Source of the DNA: Coriobacteriia bacterium
GTDB taxonomy: Bacteria > Actinomycetota > Coriobacteriia > WRKU01 > WQUG01
DNA: 64,000 nucleotides
Direction: 5' to 3'
Assembly (NCBI GenBank): GCA_009779855.1
Contig: WRBC01000003.1
Location: 124,001-188,000, forward strand
Positions 48,386 through 56,911 of the stretch are shown in pieces. The position numbers were made by a program, and so were the translations under genes. The stretch's first letter is position 1, and the number at the start of each line of letters is the position of its first letter. The notes under the pieces were generated by a model. It searched no databases and was not told the DNA's origin. It was given only the letters and a program-made list of their open reading frames with translations.

Positions 48386-49083
48386 ATAAGGTTTTTGGCG
48401 AACATTCCCTTGCTTTCATTCGGTCTGAGCAACTATTTGACTGGGCGCGTGCGCGCAGTTTGTGGTATCAGGCCTTTGGCATCGCCTGCTGTTCTCTTGA
48501 GGGGCTCATTGCTGCAAGCGGTCCGCGCTTTGATTTCGATCGCCACGGAGTCTTTTTCCGTGGGGTTCCGCGCCAATCAGACGTCATGATTGTGGCGGGA
48601 ACAGTTAACTACAAGATGGCGCATGTGGTGAAGCGTTTATACGAACAAATGCCAGAACCAAAATACGTTATTGCGTTGGGGGCATGCGCCAACACAGGTG
48701 GTCCTTTCCGTGAATATCCCAATGTCATCCAGGGAGTCAATGAAATAATCCCTGTCGATATTTACGTCCCAGGATGCCCTCCGCGTCCGGAATCTATTCA
48801 ATACGCCTTTCTTCAACTAAGAGAGAAAATTTACGTCCAGACAGATGAGCGACTTATTCAGCGTGACCGCTGGAAGCAGGGGTTGCCTGCAGAGGAGCAA
48901 TCACCTGTGGTTCAGGGTGACCGTGTTAAAGTACCCGTTCCCTTGCCTGGCGTAGAAAACGTTCCCGCATACGGCACGCCGCGTGTTGTATGCCACAAAG
49001 ATGCTGCCGAATTAAAGCAGCCTGAATTAGAGAAGTCGAACCTTTCAAAAGCTGCGGCCTCAAATAAGAAGGGTGCTTTTTGA
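48376..49083 (+). CDS. nuoB: NADH-quinone oxidoreductase-like subunit B
   Basis: A 235-residue subunit that carries cluster N2, the last Fe-S cluster before quinone. Ligands Cys38, Cys39 (FGIACCSLE), Cys104 (ALGACANTGG) and Cys134 (VPGCPPRPE). A C-terminal extension of about 60 residues, Lys-rich at the end, is longer than usual. Confidence 0.95.
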   Translation: MALDKVFGEHSLAFIRSEQLFDWARARSLWYQAFGIACCSLEGLIAASGPRFDFDRHGVFFRGVPRQSDVMIVAGTVNYKMAHVVKRLYEQMPEPKYVIALGACANTGGPFREYPNVIQGVNEIIPVDIYVPGCPPRPESIQYAFLQLREKIYVQTDERLIQRDRWKQGLPAEEQSPVVQGDRVKVPVPLPGVENVPAYGTPRVVCHKDAAELKQPELEKSNLSKAAASNKKGAF

Positions 49084-49577
49084 TGGGCGCCTCTCCTTAT
49101 GTGCAGATGGATAAACAAGTGCTTATCGACCAAGTCAGCATACTGCTTGACGGCTTAGGCATTGGCGCATATCAAATTGCTGAAGAAGGCAAGCTAGGTA
49201 TCGTTGTGCGTGCTGACGCAGAAGACGTTGCTCGTATTCTTAAGGCGCTTCGTAGTAGCACCGAGCTTCCCTTTGAGCAGCTTATTGATCTTTTTGGTGC
49301 AGATGTGCGCGAACGTATCGAAATTACCTATAGGCTGCGCTCACTGATGCACAACATTGACCTTGTCGTAAAGTGTGACCTACCTTATGAAGACTCCTAT
49401 TCATCAGTAGGGCACATTTATGCTGCTGCGTGGTTACCAGAGCGCGAGCTTTGTGAGATGTTTGGACTAAGTCTACTAAATCACCCCAATCCTAAGCGTT
49501 TACTGACAACAGAAGGTCTTCCGCCTTTCCTGCGCAAATCCACAGCGATTCGCACAAAGGAGGAGATATGGGACTAA
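49083..49577 (+). CDS. nuoC: NADH-quinone oxidoreductase-like subunit C
   Basis: A 164-residue subunit of the peripheral arm with DLFGADVRERIEITYRL (in parts: DLFGADV, ITYRLRS) and the signature AAAWLPERELCEMFGL, HPNPKRLL. ATG 49083 overlaps the nuoB TGA. Confidence 0.92.
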   Translation: MGASPYVQMDKQVLIDQVSILLDGLGIGAYQIAEEGKLGIVVRADAEDVARILKALRSSTELPFEQLIDLFGADVRERIEITYRLRSLMHNIDLVVKCDLPYEDSYSSVGHIYAAAWLPERELCEMFGLSLLNHPNPKRLLTTEGLPPFLRKSTAIRTKEEIWD

Positions 49578-50875
49578 ACTCTTCTCAAGACGCAACGAGT
49601 ACAGGCAGTACCATCAGTGATTATATTTCCCGTGATCATGAGATCATTGATGACCATGAGGTCGTCTCTCAAGAGGATCTGACCGAAGGTTACATTAATC
49701 CAGGTTGGCTGTCGCCTGAGCCACCATCTGGCATTACCGTACCGCGAAACGTTAACCGTATTGCCGACGATCCCTTGCAGCTTTGCACTGACCACTATTT
49801 GCTAAACGTCGGGCCGCAGCATCCCTCAACGCATGGTGCGCTGCGTGTTGTTATGGAGCTCGACGGTGAGCGCATCATGTCAGGAGAAGCCCACGTGGGC
49901 CAGCTGCATCGCGGGATTGAAAAGCTAGCTGAACATCGCCGTTACCACCAGCTTGCTACACTTGTAGACCGTGCAGATTATGTGTCAGGAATCACCGCAG
50001 AAACCGCAACGGCCCTTGCGGTAGAACAGCTTGCAGAGATTGAAGTTCCTGCCCGCGCGCAATGGCTACGCTGCCTCATGTCAGAAGTTAACCGTGTTGC
50101 AAGTCATTACATGTGGATGGGGCCAACGGGGCTTGACAGTGGCGCTATGGGTATTTTCCTTTACATGCAGCATGACCGTGAGATATTTCTTGACGTGCTA
50201 GAAGAGATGACGGGCCAGCGCCTGATGTTCAATTACGTTCGTCCAGGAAAGGTGACGGGTGATTTAACCCCGCGCGCTGAGCAGTTACTGCGCGACTATC
50301 TGAAGATTGGTACCCAGCGCCTGCAAGAGCACTGGGATTCACTTTTTGCCTCAGAATTATTTCAAGTACGCACGCAGGGAATTGGCGTACTGACTCGTGA
50401 GCAGGCACTAGATTATGGTGCGACAGGTTTTGTCCTGCGTGCCTCTGGGGTTGATTGGGATTTGCGTCGCGACCGCCCTTATGATGCTTACAATCAATTC
50501 GAATTTGATGTTATGACGCGTACTAACGGCGACATTTTCGATCGTATGGTGTGCAGGCTTGATGAGGTTAGGCAATCCTTACGCATTATTGAGCAGTGTC
50601 TTGATGGTATGCCAGAAGGCCCGGTAGCTGCGAGGGTGCCGAAAGTTTTGCGTGTACCTGAAGGGGAGGCCTGCGGAATTGTCGAATCGGCGCGCGGGGA
50701 AGTGGGTATTCATATCTACTCTGATGGCAGCGACCGACCTTTGCGCATGCGCTATCGTCCTCCAACACTCTATTCGCTGGCCATGGCGGAGTCTTTGCTT
50801 CCAGGAATGATGCTTGCTGATGCCATTGTGGGAATGGGCTCTTTTGATTTTTGCTTTGGCGAGGTGGACCGCTAA
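49568..50875 (+). CDS. nuoD: NADH-quinone oxidoreductase-like subunit D
   Basis: A 435-residue 49-kDa-type subunit that forms the quinone pocket with NuoB. NVGPQHPSTHGALRVV has the quinone-binding His, GQLHRGIEK follows, and the end DAIVGMGSFDFCFGEVDR is characteristic. The first 70 residues are an acidic, Ser-rich extension not seen in most NuoD. Overlaps nuoC by 10 bases. Confidence 0.95.
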   Translation: MGLNSSQDATSTGSTISDYISRDHEIIDDHEVVSQEDLTEGYINPGWLSPEPPSGITVPRNVNRIADDPLQLCTDHYLLNVGPQHPSTHGALRVVMELDGERIMSGEAHVGQLHRGIEKLAEHRRYHQLATLVDRADYVSGITAETATALAVEQLAEIEVPARAQWLRCLMSEVNRVASHYMWMGPTGLDSGAMGIFLYMQHDREIFLDVLEEMTGQRLMFNYVRPGKVTGDLTPRAEQLLRDYLKIGTQRLQEHWDSLFASELFQVRTQGIGVLTREQALDYGATGFVLRASGVDWDLRRDRPYDAYNQFEFDVMTRTNGDIFDRMVCRLDEVRQSLRIIEQCLDGMPEGPVAARVPKVLRVPEGEACGIVESARGEVGIHIYSDGSDRPLRMRYRPPTLYSLAMAESLLPGMMLADAIVGMGSFDFCFGEVDR

Positions 50876-51903
50876 TGAACGCATGGCTGCAGGCTATCTT
50901 GTGGGTACTGATGATTATCGTCGTTATGCTGGTGAATGGCTCACTGATTATTTATATGCTGCGCAAAGTATTAGGCGCAGCGCATTTACGGATTGGTCCT
51001 CAAGAGCTAGGACCAGCTGGTATTTTTCAGCTTATTCCAGACATCATCAAGCTTCTTACTAAGGAAGATCGTCATCCAACCCATTCGGACAAATGGCTCT
51101 ATATTTTGGCACCAATTATTATCTTCTTGCCTATACTGGTGGCTTTTGGTTTCTTGCCTTTTGGGTACCACATGGTGGCGGCAGATGTGAATATAGGTCT
51201 TTTGATGATGCTTGCCTTCATAGCATTGGTGCCTTTGGGTGTTTTTGCTGCGGGCTGGGCCAGCCACAACAAGTACTCGCTAATTGGTGCGGTGCGCTCT
51301 ATAGGGGCTGCTATCACTTACGAGATTCCTCTCTTGTTATCCGTAATTCCCGTGGTCATTATGGCGGGTAGCCTCAATCTAAGCGAGATTGTTCTAGCGC
51401 AGGCAGACAGTATTTGGTTTATTATTCCTGCCCTGCCCTCAGCCATCATTTTTCTAATCTGCGCCCAGATGGAGACCAATCAGGCCCCCTTCGATATGAC
51501 AGAGGCAGAGGGTGAGCTGGTCGCGGGTTTTTCAACGGAATATTCTGCCATGCGCTTCGGCTTCATCTTCTTAGCAGAATTTGCAGGAAACTTTGTTCTG
51601 GCGGGTCTTGCGGTAACACTTTTCCTAGGTGGCTGGACACTTCCAGGTATTGATCCTGCCGCTATGGGCATCTTTGCCCCTATAGTTTTTGTCATTAAGA
51701 CTTACGCGGTAATATTTCTTTTCATGATGTTGCGCGGAAACTTTTCACGCTTCCGTGTTGATAAATTGGCGCAGATGGGCTGGAAAAGAATGATTCCTTT
51801 CACGCTTGTCTGGATTATAGTCTTTGCCATTGGATTCCGCGGTTTCCAGCTCGTACAGCCTTCAGTGGGCCCCTTTCTGAATTCTTTGTTGGGGGGAGGG
51901 TAG
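50875..51903 (+). CDS. nuoH: NADH-quinone oxidoreductase-like subunit H
   Basis: A 342-residue membrane subunit with about eight helices. RIGPQELGPAGIFQLIPDIIKLLTKED (in parts: RIGPQELGPAG, DIIKLLTKED) and NQAPFDMTEAEGELVAGF, the acidic loop at the quinone tunnel, are present. ATG 50875 overlaps the nuoD stop; a longer frame upstream is not needed. Confidence 0.95.
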   Translation: MNAWLQAILWVLMIIVVMLVNGSLIIYMLRKVLGAAHLRIGPQELGPAGIFQLIPDIIKLLTKEDRHPTHSDKWLYILAPIIIFLPILVAFGFLPFGYHMVAADVNIGLLMMLAFIALVPLGVFAAGWASHNKYSLIGAVRSIGAAITYEIPLLLSVIPVVIMAGSLNLSEIVLAQADSIWFIIPALPSAIIFLICAQMETNQAPFDMTEAEGELVAGFSTEYSAMRFGFIFLAEFAGNFVLAGLAVTLFLGGWTLPGIDPAAMGIFAPIVFVIKTYAVIFLFMMLRGNFSRFRVDKLAQMGWKRMIPFTLVWIIVFAIGFRGFQLVQPSVGPFLNSLLGGG

Positions 51904-51906
51904 CCT

Positions 51907-52488
51907 ATGCGTATGTTTAATGAGAAAAAGCGCTGGTTTCCCGTAGGACTATTCTTGTCCATGCGGATTGCCTTCAAGAATCTTTTTAGGCCTGCAATAA
52001 CTATTCGCTATCCTCATGTACGTGCTCATATTCCAGAACGTGCACGGTGGGCATTAGAAATTAAATACGCGAAAGACGGAACCCATCGCTGTACAGCTTG
52101 TAAGATTTGCGAGAAAGAATGTCCCAACTACCTTATTGACATAGATGTTGAGACAAGTCCCGATCGCAGTAAAACCATCAAGCACTGGCTCTATCGTCGT
52201 GGAGGATGCATGATGTGCGGCCTCTGTGTCGAAGTATGTCCTTTTGATGCAATCAAAATGGGACATAGTTACGAGCTAGCCCATTCGAACCCCGATTTGC
52301 TGGAATATGATTTGCTGACAGACACTCCGGCATATAAGCGTCCACGCCCAGCTCCTCGTGCTGTGGTCAAGCCCGAGGCGGGCTCCTCGACTAAGACTGC
52401 TGTGACAACAGAGCCAGCAAGTCCCGTAAGTTCCGAGGCAGGCGTGGCAATAGGTCAAGTTCAGCAGAAGGAGGCAGGAAATGCTTAG
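51907..52488 (+). CDS. nuoI: NADH-quinone oxidoreductase-like subunit I
   Basis: A 193-residue ferredoxin-like subunit with two [4Fe-4S] motifs, CTACKICEKECP and CMMCGLCVEVCP, which form clusters N6a and N6b. A Pro/Ala/Ser-rich tail of about 45 residues ends the protein. In complexes without NuoEFG it is the likely entry side for electrons. Confidence 0.95.
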   Translation: MRMFNEKKRWFPVGLFLSMRIAFKNLFRPAITIRYPHVRAHIPERARWALEIKYAKDGTHRCTACKICEKECPNYLIDIDVETSPDRSKTIKHWLYRRGGCMMCGLCVEVCPFDAIKMGHSYELAHSNPDLLEYDLLTDTPAYKRPRPAPRAVVKPEAGSSTKTAVTTEPASPVSSEAGVAIGQVQQKEAGNA

Positions 52489-53011
52489 CATGATAGCCTT
52501 TGTAGTGCTGGCACTAACAGTGCTTGTGGCAGCAATCAAGTGCGTAAGTTCGCGTAACGTTATCCATGGAACTTATTGGCTATTGCTCTGCGCCGTAGGA
52601 ACTGCAGGGATGACATGGTTCTTAGGTGCAGAATACCTGGCGATTACACAACTGCTTATCTATGCAGGGGCAGTAGGTATTCTGACTATGTTCACCGTAA
52701 TGGTGACCCATCGCTCACATAATACCGCCTCTAGAGAGGTTAAGTTATCTTGGTCTGTGCTGCTTCTTGCCTTGGGTTTCTTTGGACTGGTCGCTTACGG
52801 GGTTATCTTGACTCCGCAACTAGCCCACTTTACTACAGTGGCAGAACCCATTCCCTTTGCAGAGTTCGGCCTAGCCCTTTTTGACGTCAATGGTCAAGCT
52901 TTTGCCTTTGAGGTAGCTGCACTAGTTCTTCTGGTTGCCCTGATTGCAGCAGTTTGGTGGACAAAGGATAACGACGATGACAAGGATCAGGAGGGTGACC
53001 ATGCTGGTTAA
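52481..53011 (+). CDS. nuoJ: NADH-quinone oxidoreductase-like subunit J
   Basis: A 176-residue membrane subunit with five helices; EYLAITQLLIYAGAVGILTMF is the conserved third helix (in parts: YLAITQLLIYAGAV). Overlaps nuoI by 8 bases and nuoK by 11. Confidence 0.92.
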   Translation: MLSMIAFVVLALTVLVAAIKCVSSRNVIHGTYWLLLCAVGTAGMTWFLGAEYLAITQLLIYAGAVGILTMFTVMVTHRSHNTASREVKLSWSVLLLALGFFGLVAYGVILTPQLAHFTTVAEPIPFAEFGLALFDVNGQAFAFEVAALVLLVALIAAVWWTKDNDDDKDQEGDHAG

Positions 53012-53333
53012 TTTTGACTCGGTAGGCTTGGTTACCGTGCTGCTTTTCGCAGCAGCTCTCTTTTCAGTTGGTCTTTACGGGGCAATGACAAGGAAAGCCG
53101 CAGTAAGTGTGTTGATGTCACTAGAGATTATGCTGTTTGCTATCTCTATTAATATAGTTGCTCTGGCGCAATTTATACCAGGGGCACAGATGTATGGCTG
53201 GCATTTCTCTCTCTTTCTTATGGTGATAGGGGCAGCAGAAATTGCTATTGGTCTATCGTTGGTAGTGGCAATTTATCGCAGGATTAAGACGAGTGACGTA
53301 GAAAAATTGCAAGTCCTCAAAGATCACGAATAG
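53001..53333 (+). CDS. nuoK: NADH-quinone oxidoreductase-like subunit K
   Basis: A 110-residue three-helix antiporter-like subunit. The two helix Glu residues are in MSLEIMLFAISIN and GAAEIAIGLSLVVAIYR. ATG 53001 follows GGAGGGTGACC; a longer upstream frame overlaps nuoJ and is not homologous. Confidence 0.92.
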   Translation: MLVNFDSVGLVTVLLFAAALFSVGLYGAMTRKAAVSVLMSLEIMLFAISINIVALAQFIPGAQMYGWHFSLFLMVIGAAEIAIGLSLVVAIYRRIKTSDVEKLQVLKDHE

Positions 53334-53367
53334 GACATAGAGGGATACAGAAATTAGGCAGAACATA

Positions 53368-55431
53368 ATGGAAATTACCGCAACATACGCAACAATATCA
53401 GCTGTGCCTCAGCTTGATTTGTGGTGGGTTTTGCTTGCACCCTTATTCCCTTTGCTGGGTTTTCTGGCGCTTGCTCTGTTGCCGCGCAGATTGCGCAATG
53501 ATCTACGTTTCGTCCCTGTAGTAGGGGTGGCTGCAAGCCTTGCTATTGCGGTTGCGGCAGCTATTACCATTTGGCCAGGTGGCCCTATCAATGAATCTTT
53601 TTATGCACTTAGCTGGAGCCTGGGAACAGTTGGATCTCTTCCTTTGATGCTTTCATTTTCAGTGGATTCTCTTGCAGTAATTATGCTGATTATGGTGTCT
53701 TTAGTAGGTCTTTGTGTCCAAGTTTACTCACTTAAGTACATGAAGGACGACGAGCGTATTGGTTGGTTTTTCTGCATAAAGTCGCTTTTTCTTGCGGCAA
53801 TGCTAGCATTTGTTTTGTCGGGTGGCCTGTTGCTGCAGTTTGCTTTCTGGGAGGTTATGGGGCTGTGCTCATGGGTACTGATTGGGTTTTGGTATAAAAA
53901 TAAGGCACCACGCAAGGCATCACAAAAAGCCTTCCTGTTTACTCGTGCAGGTGACGTTGGCTTTTTTGTAGCGCTTTCTGCTGTTTTTGTGGCTGCACAG
54001 TCATTTGAATTTGATCAAATTTTCGCAACGGCACCTACCTGGTCACCCTTTTTGCTAGGTGTTGTGGCCTTCGGGTTAGTCTGGGCTGCTATCGGAAAGT
54101 CTGCTCAGTTCCCCTTATCTGTTTGGCTGCCTGATGCTATGGCAGGACCAACCCCAGGATCAGCGCTCATACATGCGGCAACTATGGTAGTTGCTGGTGT
54201 CTTCATGCTGGTACGCATGCTTCCTGTGATAGAGCTATCTCCTGCAGCAATGAGCACAATTCTTGCTGTGGGCATTATCACAGCACTCTACGGGGCATTA
54301 CTCGCTTGCTTCCAGAAAGACTTGAAAAAGGTGCTGGCCTTTTCGACCATCAGTCAGCTAGGTTTCCTGTTTGCAGCTATTGGTGTGGGTTCTGCTTTTG
54401 TAGCCGTGTTTCATCTGACAACTCACGCCTTCTTTAAGGCGCTGCTTTTCTTGGCGGCAGGTATTATCATTCACGTGACAGGAACACAGAACATGCGTAA
54501 GATGGGCGGTCTACTAAAGCGTATGCCCGTCACATTTGCAGTATTCACTATAGGAGCCTTTGCTCTTGCAGGAGTGATTCCTTTGGCAGGCTTTTTCTCA
54601 AAAGATGAAATATTTAAAGCTATGCTCTATTTTGGGCAAGACACAGGCCAGTACGCAGCCTTCATAGGGGTAGCTTTGGTAGGCGTTATGACCGCTTTCT
54701 ATGTGATAAAGTCGTGGCTAAGTATCTTTTTTGGAAAGCCTGCTGCAGACATCGATAAGGTTCATGAGGGTTCTGCGCTAGAGTTGGCGCCTGTTATTGC
54801 CTTAGCCATTCCTGCCACCTTGCTAGGTTTTGCTGTCATTCCCCTAGGAGGGTTTCTCGACTACCCGTCTCACTGGCCACCACTTTACATGGTCGCCCTG
54901 TCAACAGTGATTATGCTGACGGGGGCACTTCTGGGATTTGTCGCTTACGTATTGTCAAAGCGCAATGCGCCAAGCAACCGTTTTCGTTTTGTTATTGCGG
55001 CGGCAGAACAGCGTTTCTACCTAGACGCCTTTTACACGTATGGGGTTGTTAAGCCCTATTTCTGGCTTTCAAAAGCGCTCTGGCAATTTGATGAAAGAGT
55101 TATTGATGGCGTGGTAGACGCGGTAGCTTGGATATATCAAAAGGCTAGTCAATCACTGGACTGGCTAGACAATCGCATTATTGATGGAGTAGTCAACGGT
55201 GCGGCATGGACATACGTATTACTCACCCGCCTTACGCGCGTTTTTGATGTGCGTATTATTGATGGAATAGTCAACGGAATAGGTCACCTCTCGATTAGTC
55301 TTGGTGGACGACTGCGTACTATTCAAAGCGGGGAAGTTCAGTGGTATCAACGCCTTGTTGTAGGGGCGGTAATAGTAGTCTTAGGAATATTTACAATCTT
55401 GTACGCAGTTTCTACGTTGGGAGGGGCTTAG
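53368..55431 (+). CDS. nuoL: NADH-quinone oxidoreductase-like subunit L
   Basis: A 687-residue antiporter-like subunit with about 14-16 helices. FWEVMGLCSWVLIGFWY, PLSVWLPDAMAGPTPGSALIHAATMV (in parts) and FFKALLFLAAG are conserved proton-channel segments. The C-terminal lateral-helix region contains three copies of the motif (V/I)IDG(V/I)V at about residues 572, 608 and 632. Confidence 0.95.
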   Translation: MEITATYATISAVPQLDLWWVLLAPLFPLLGFLALALLPRRLRNDLRFVPVVGVAASLAIAVAAAITIWPGGPINESFYALSWSLGTVGSLPLMLSFSVDSLAVIMLIMVSLVGLCVQVYSLKYMKDDERIGWFFCIKSLFLAAMLAFVLSGGLLLQFAFWEVMGLCSWVLIGFWYKNKAPRKASQKAFLFTRAGDVGFFVALSAVFVAAQSFEFDQIFATAPTWSPFLLGVVAFGLVWAAIGKSAQFPLSVWLPDAMAGPTPGSALIHAATMVVAGVFMLVRMLPVIELSPAAMSTILAVGIITALYGALLACFQKDLKKVLAFSTISQLGFLFAAIGVGSAFVAVFHLTTHAFFKALLFLAAGIIIHVTGTQNMRKMGGLLKRMPVTFAVFTIGAFALAGVIPLAGFFSKDEIFKAMLYFGQDTGQYAAFIGVALVGVMTAFYVIKSWLSIFFGKPAADIDKVHEGSALELAPVIALAIPATLLGFAVIPLGGFLDYPSHWPPLYMVALSTVIMLTGALLGFVAYVLSKRNAPSNRFRFVIAAAEQRFYLDAFYTYGVVKPYFWLSKALWQFDERVIDGVVDAVAWIYQKASQSLDWLDNRIIDGVVNGAAWTYVLLTRLTRVFDVRIIDGIVNGIGHLSISLGGRLRTIQSGEVQWYQRLVVGAVIVVLGIFTILYAVSTLGGA

Positions 55432-55434
55432 CTA

Positions 55435-56910
55435 ATGCTTTCGCTCATAGTCTTTTTACCTCTGGTTGGTGTTTTGCTCTGTGCGCTTTTGCCAAAGCGC
55501 TTTGAACTTTACGCAAAGTATGTGGCACTTACCGTCACGCTGGCGAATTTTGGACTTGCTGCTTGGATGCTTGTCGTACATGGTCGTGGTGAGGGGATTC
55601 TGCTAGAGAAAAGCTTTACATGGATTCCGCAGATTAATGTGAACTATCATATTGGCTTGGACGGACTGTCCTTTCCGATATTAGTACTCTCAACGCTACT
55701 TTTTGTACTGGCAGTGCTTGCAAGTTGGCGCATCTCTGAGAAGCCACGCCTTTATTTTTCTATGCTTTGCCTTTTGTCTTTAGGGCTTAATGGGGTGTTT
55801 GCAGCCCTTGACCTGGTTCTCTTTTACGTTTTCTGGGAGATCGTGCTTGTCCCTATGTTCTTCCTTATTTCACAATGGGGCGGAATACGTCGCCGCTATG
55901 CAGCGATGAAGTTTTTTCTGTATACCTTCTTAGGTTCTGTGGTTATGTTGGTCGGAATTGTGGCACTCTATATTCTGACGGGATCGTTTAATATGATCGA
56001 ATTACAGCAGCTGGCTCCTGCGGCCTTTGGTGGTGATGGTAGCCTCTGGTCAGTCCAGTGGTGGATTTTCCTTGCCTTCTTCCTAGGGATTGCAGTGAAG
56101 ATCCCTATATTTCCGCTACATACCTGGTTGCCTGATGCTCATGTGCAGGCCCCAACAGCTGCCTCAGTTCTGTTAGCGGGGGTTATGTTGAAGATGGGAA
56201 CCTATGCCTTTCTTCGCGTTTTAGTTCCCCTTATGCCTGATGCCTTTCAGACTTGGCAGCTTACCCTGGGCATATTGGGAGTTGTATCGATTCTTTATGG
56301 TGCTGCGGTTGCCTTTGCGCAAACTGACATTAAGAAGCTTATTGCCTATTCGTCTATTAGTCATATGGGTTTTGCCATGGTAGGTATTGCTGCGGGCACC
56401 GCCACAGGATTCAACGCTGCTATGGCAGTTAACATTAGCCACGGACTAACAACGAGCATGCTCTTTTTCATGGTTGGCATGATTTATCAGCGCACAAAGA
56501 CGCTTAAAATCTCAGAGCTTTCTGGTATTGCAGCGCAGATGCCACGCTTTGCAGGCTTTTTCTGCTTTGCTGCTTTTGCCAGCATGGGACTTCCGCTTCT
56601 TTCTGGTTTTGTTGGTGAGTTCTTGGCTGTGCTTGCATCGTGGGAGAGCCCTGTATTGCCACCTGTCATCACAGTACTTACCGGCATCGGAATACTGTGC
56701 GGCGGTGCCTATATGCTTTGGCTACTCCAACGAAGCATCTTTGGTAGCCCTTCTGCTTTAGTAGAAGGTCAAAAGGATCTTACCTTGCGCGAGGTTCTTG
56801 TTTTGGCTCCACTGGCAGTCTTAGTGGTAGTTATGGGTGTTTACTGGTACAGCATCCTGCAGTTTACTGATCCTTTTGCGACTAACCTAGCAAGGATTTT
56901 CGGAGCCTAA
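55435..56910 (+). CDS. nuoM: NADH-quinone oxidoreductase-like subunit M
   Basis: A 491-residue proton-pumping subunit with about 14 helices: FYVFWEIVLVPMFFLI with the key Glu, KIPIFPLHTWLPDAHVQAPTA (in parts: PLHTWLPDAHVQAP), SISHMGFAMVGI and NISHGLTTSMLFF. Starts 3 bases after nuoL. Confidence 0.95.
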   Translation: MLSLIVFLPLVGVLLCALLPKRFELYAKYVALTVTLANFGLAAWMLVVHGRGEGILLEKSFTWIPQINVNYHIGLDGLSFPILVLSTLLFVLAVLASWRISEKPRLYFSMLCLLSLGLNGVFAALDLVLFYVFWEIVLVPMFFLISQWGGIRRRYAAMKFFLYTFLGSVVMLVGIVALYILTGSFNMIELQQLAPAAFGGDGSLWSVQWWIFLAFFLGIAVKIPIFPLHTWLPDAHVQAPTAASVLLAGVMLKMGTYAFLRVLVPLMPDAFQTWQLTLGILGVVSILYGAAVAFAQTDIKKLIAYSSISHMGFAMVGIAAGTATGFNAAMAVNISHGLTTSMLFFMVGMIYQRTKTLKISELSGIAAQMPRFAGFFCFAAFASMGLPLLSGFVGEFLAVLASWESPVLPPVITVLTGIGILCGGAYMLWLLQRSIFGSPSALVEGQKDLTLREVLVLAPLAVLVVVMGVYWYSILQFTDPFATNLARIFGA

Positions 56911-56911
56911 T

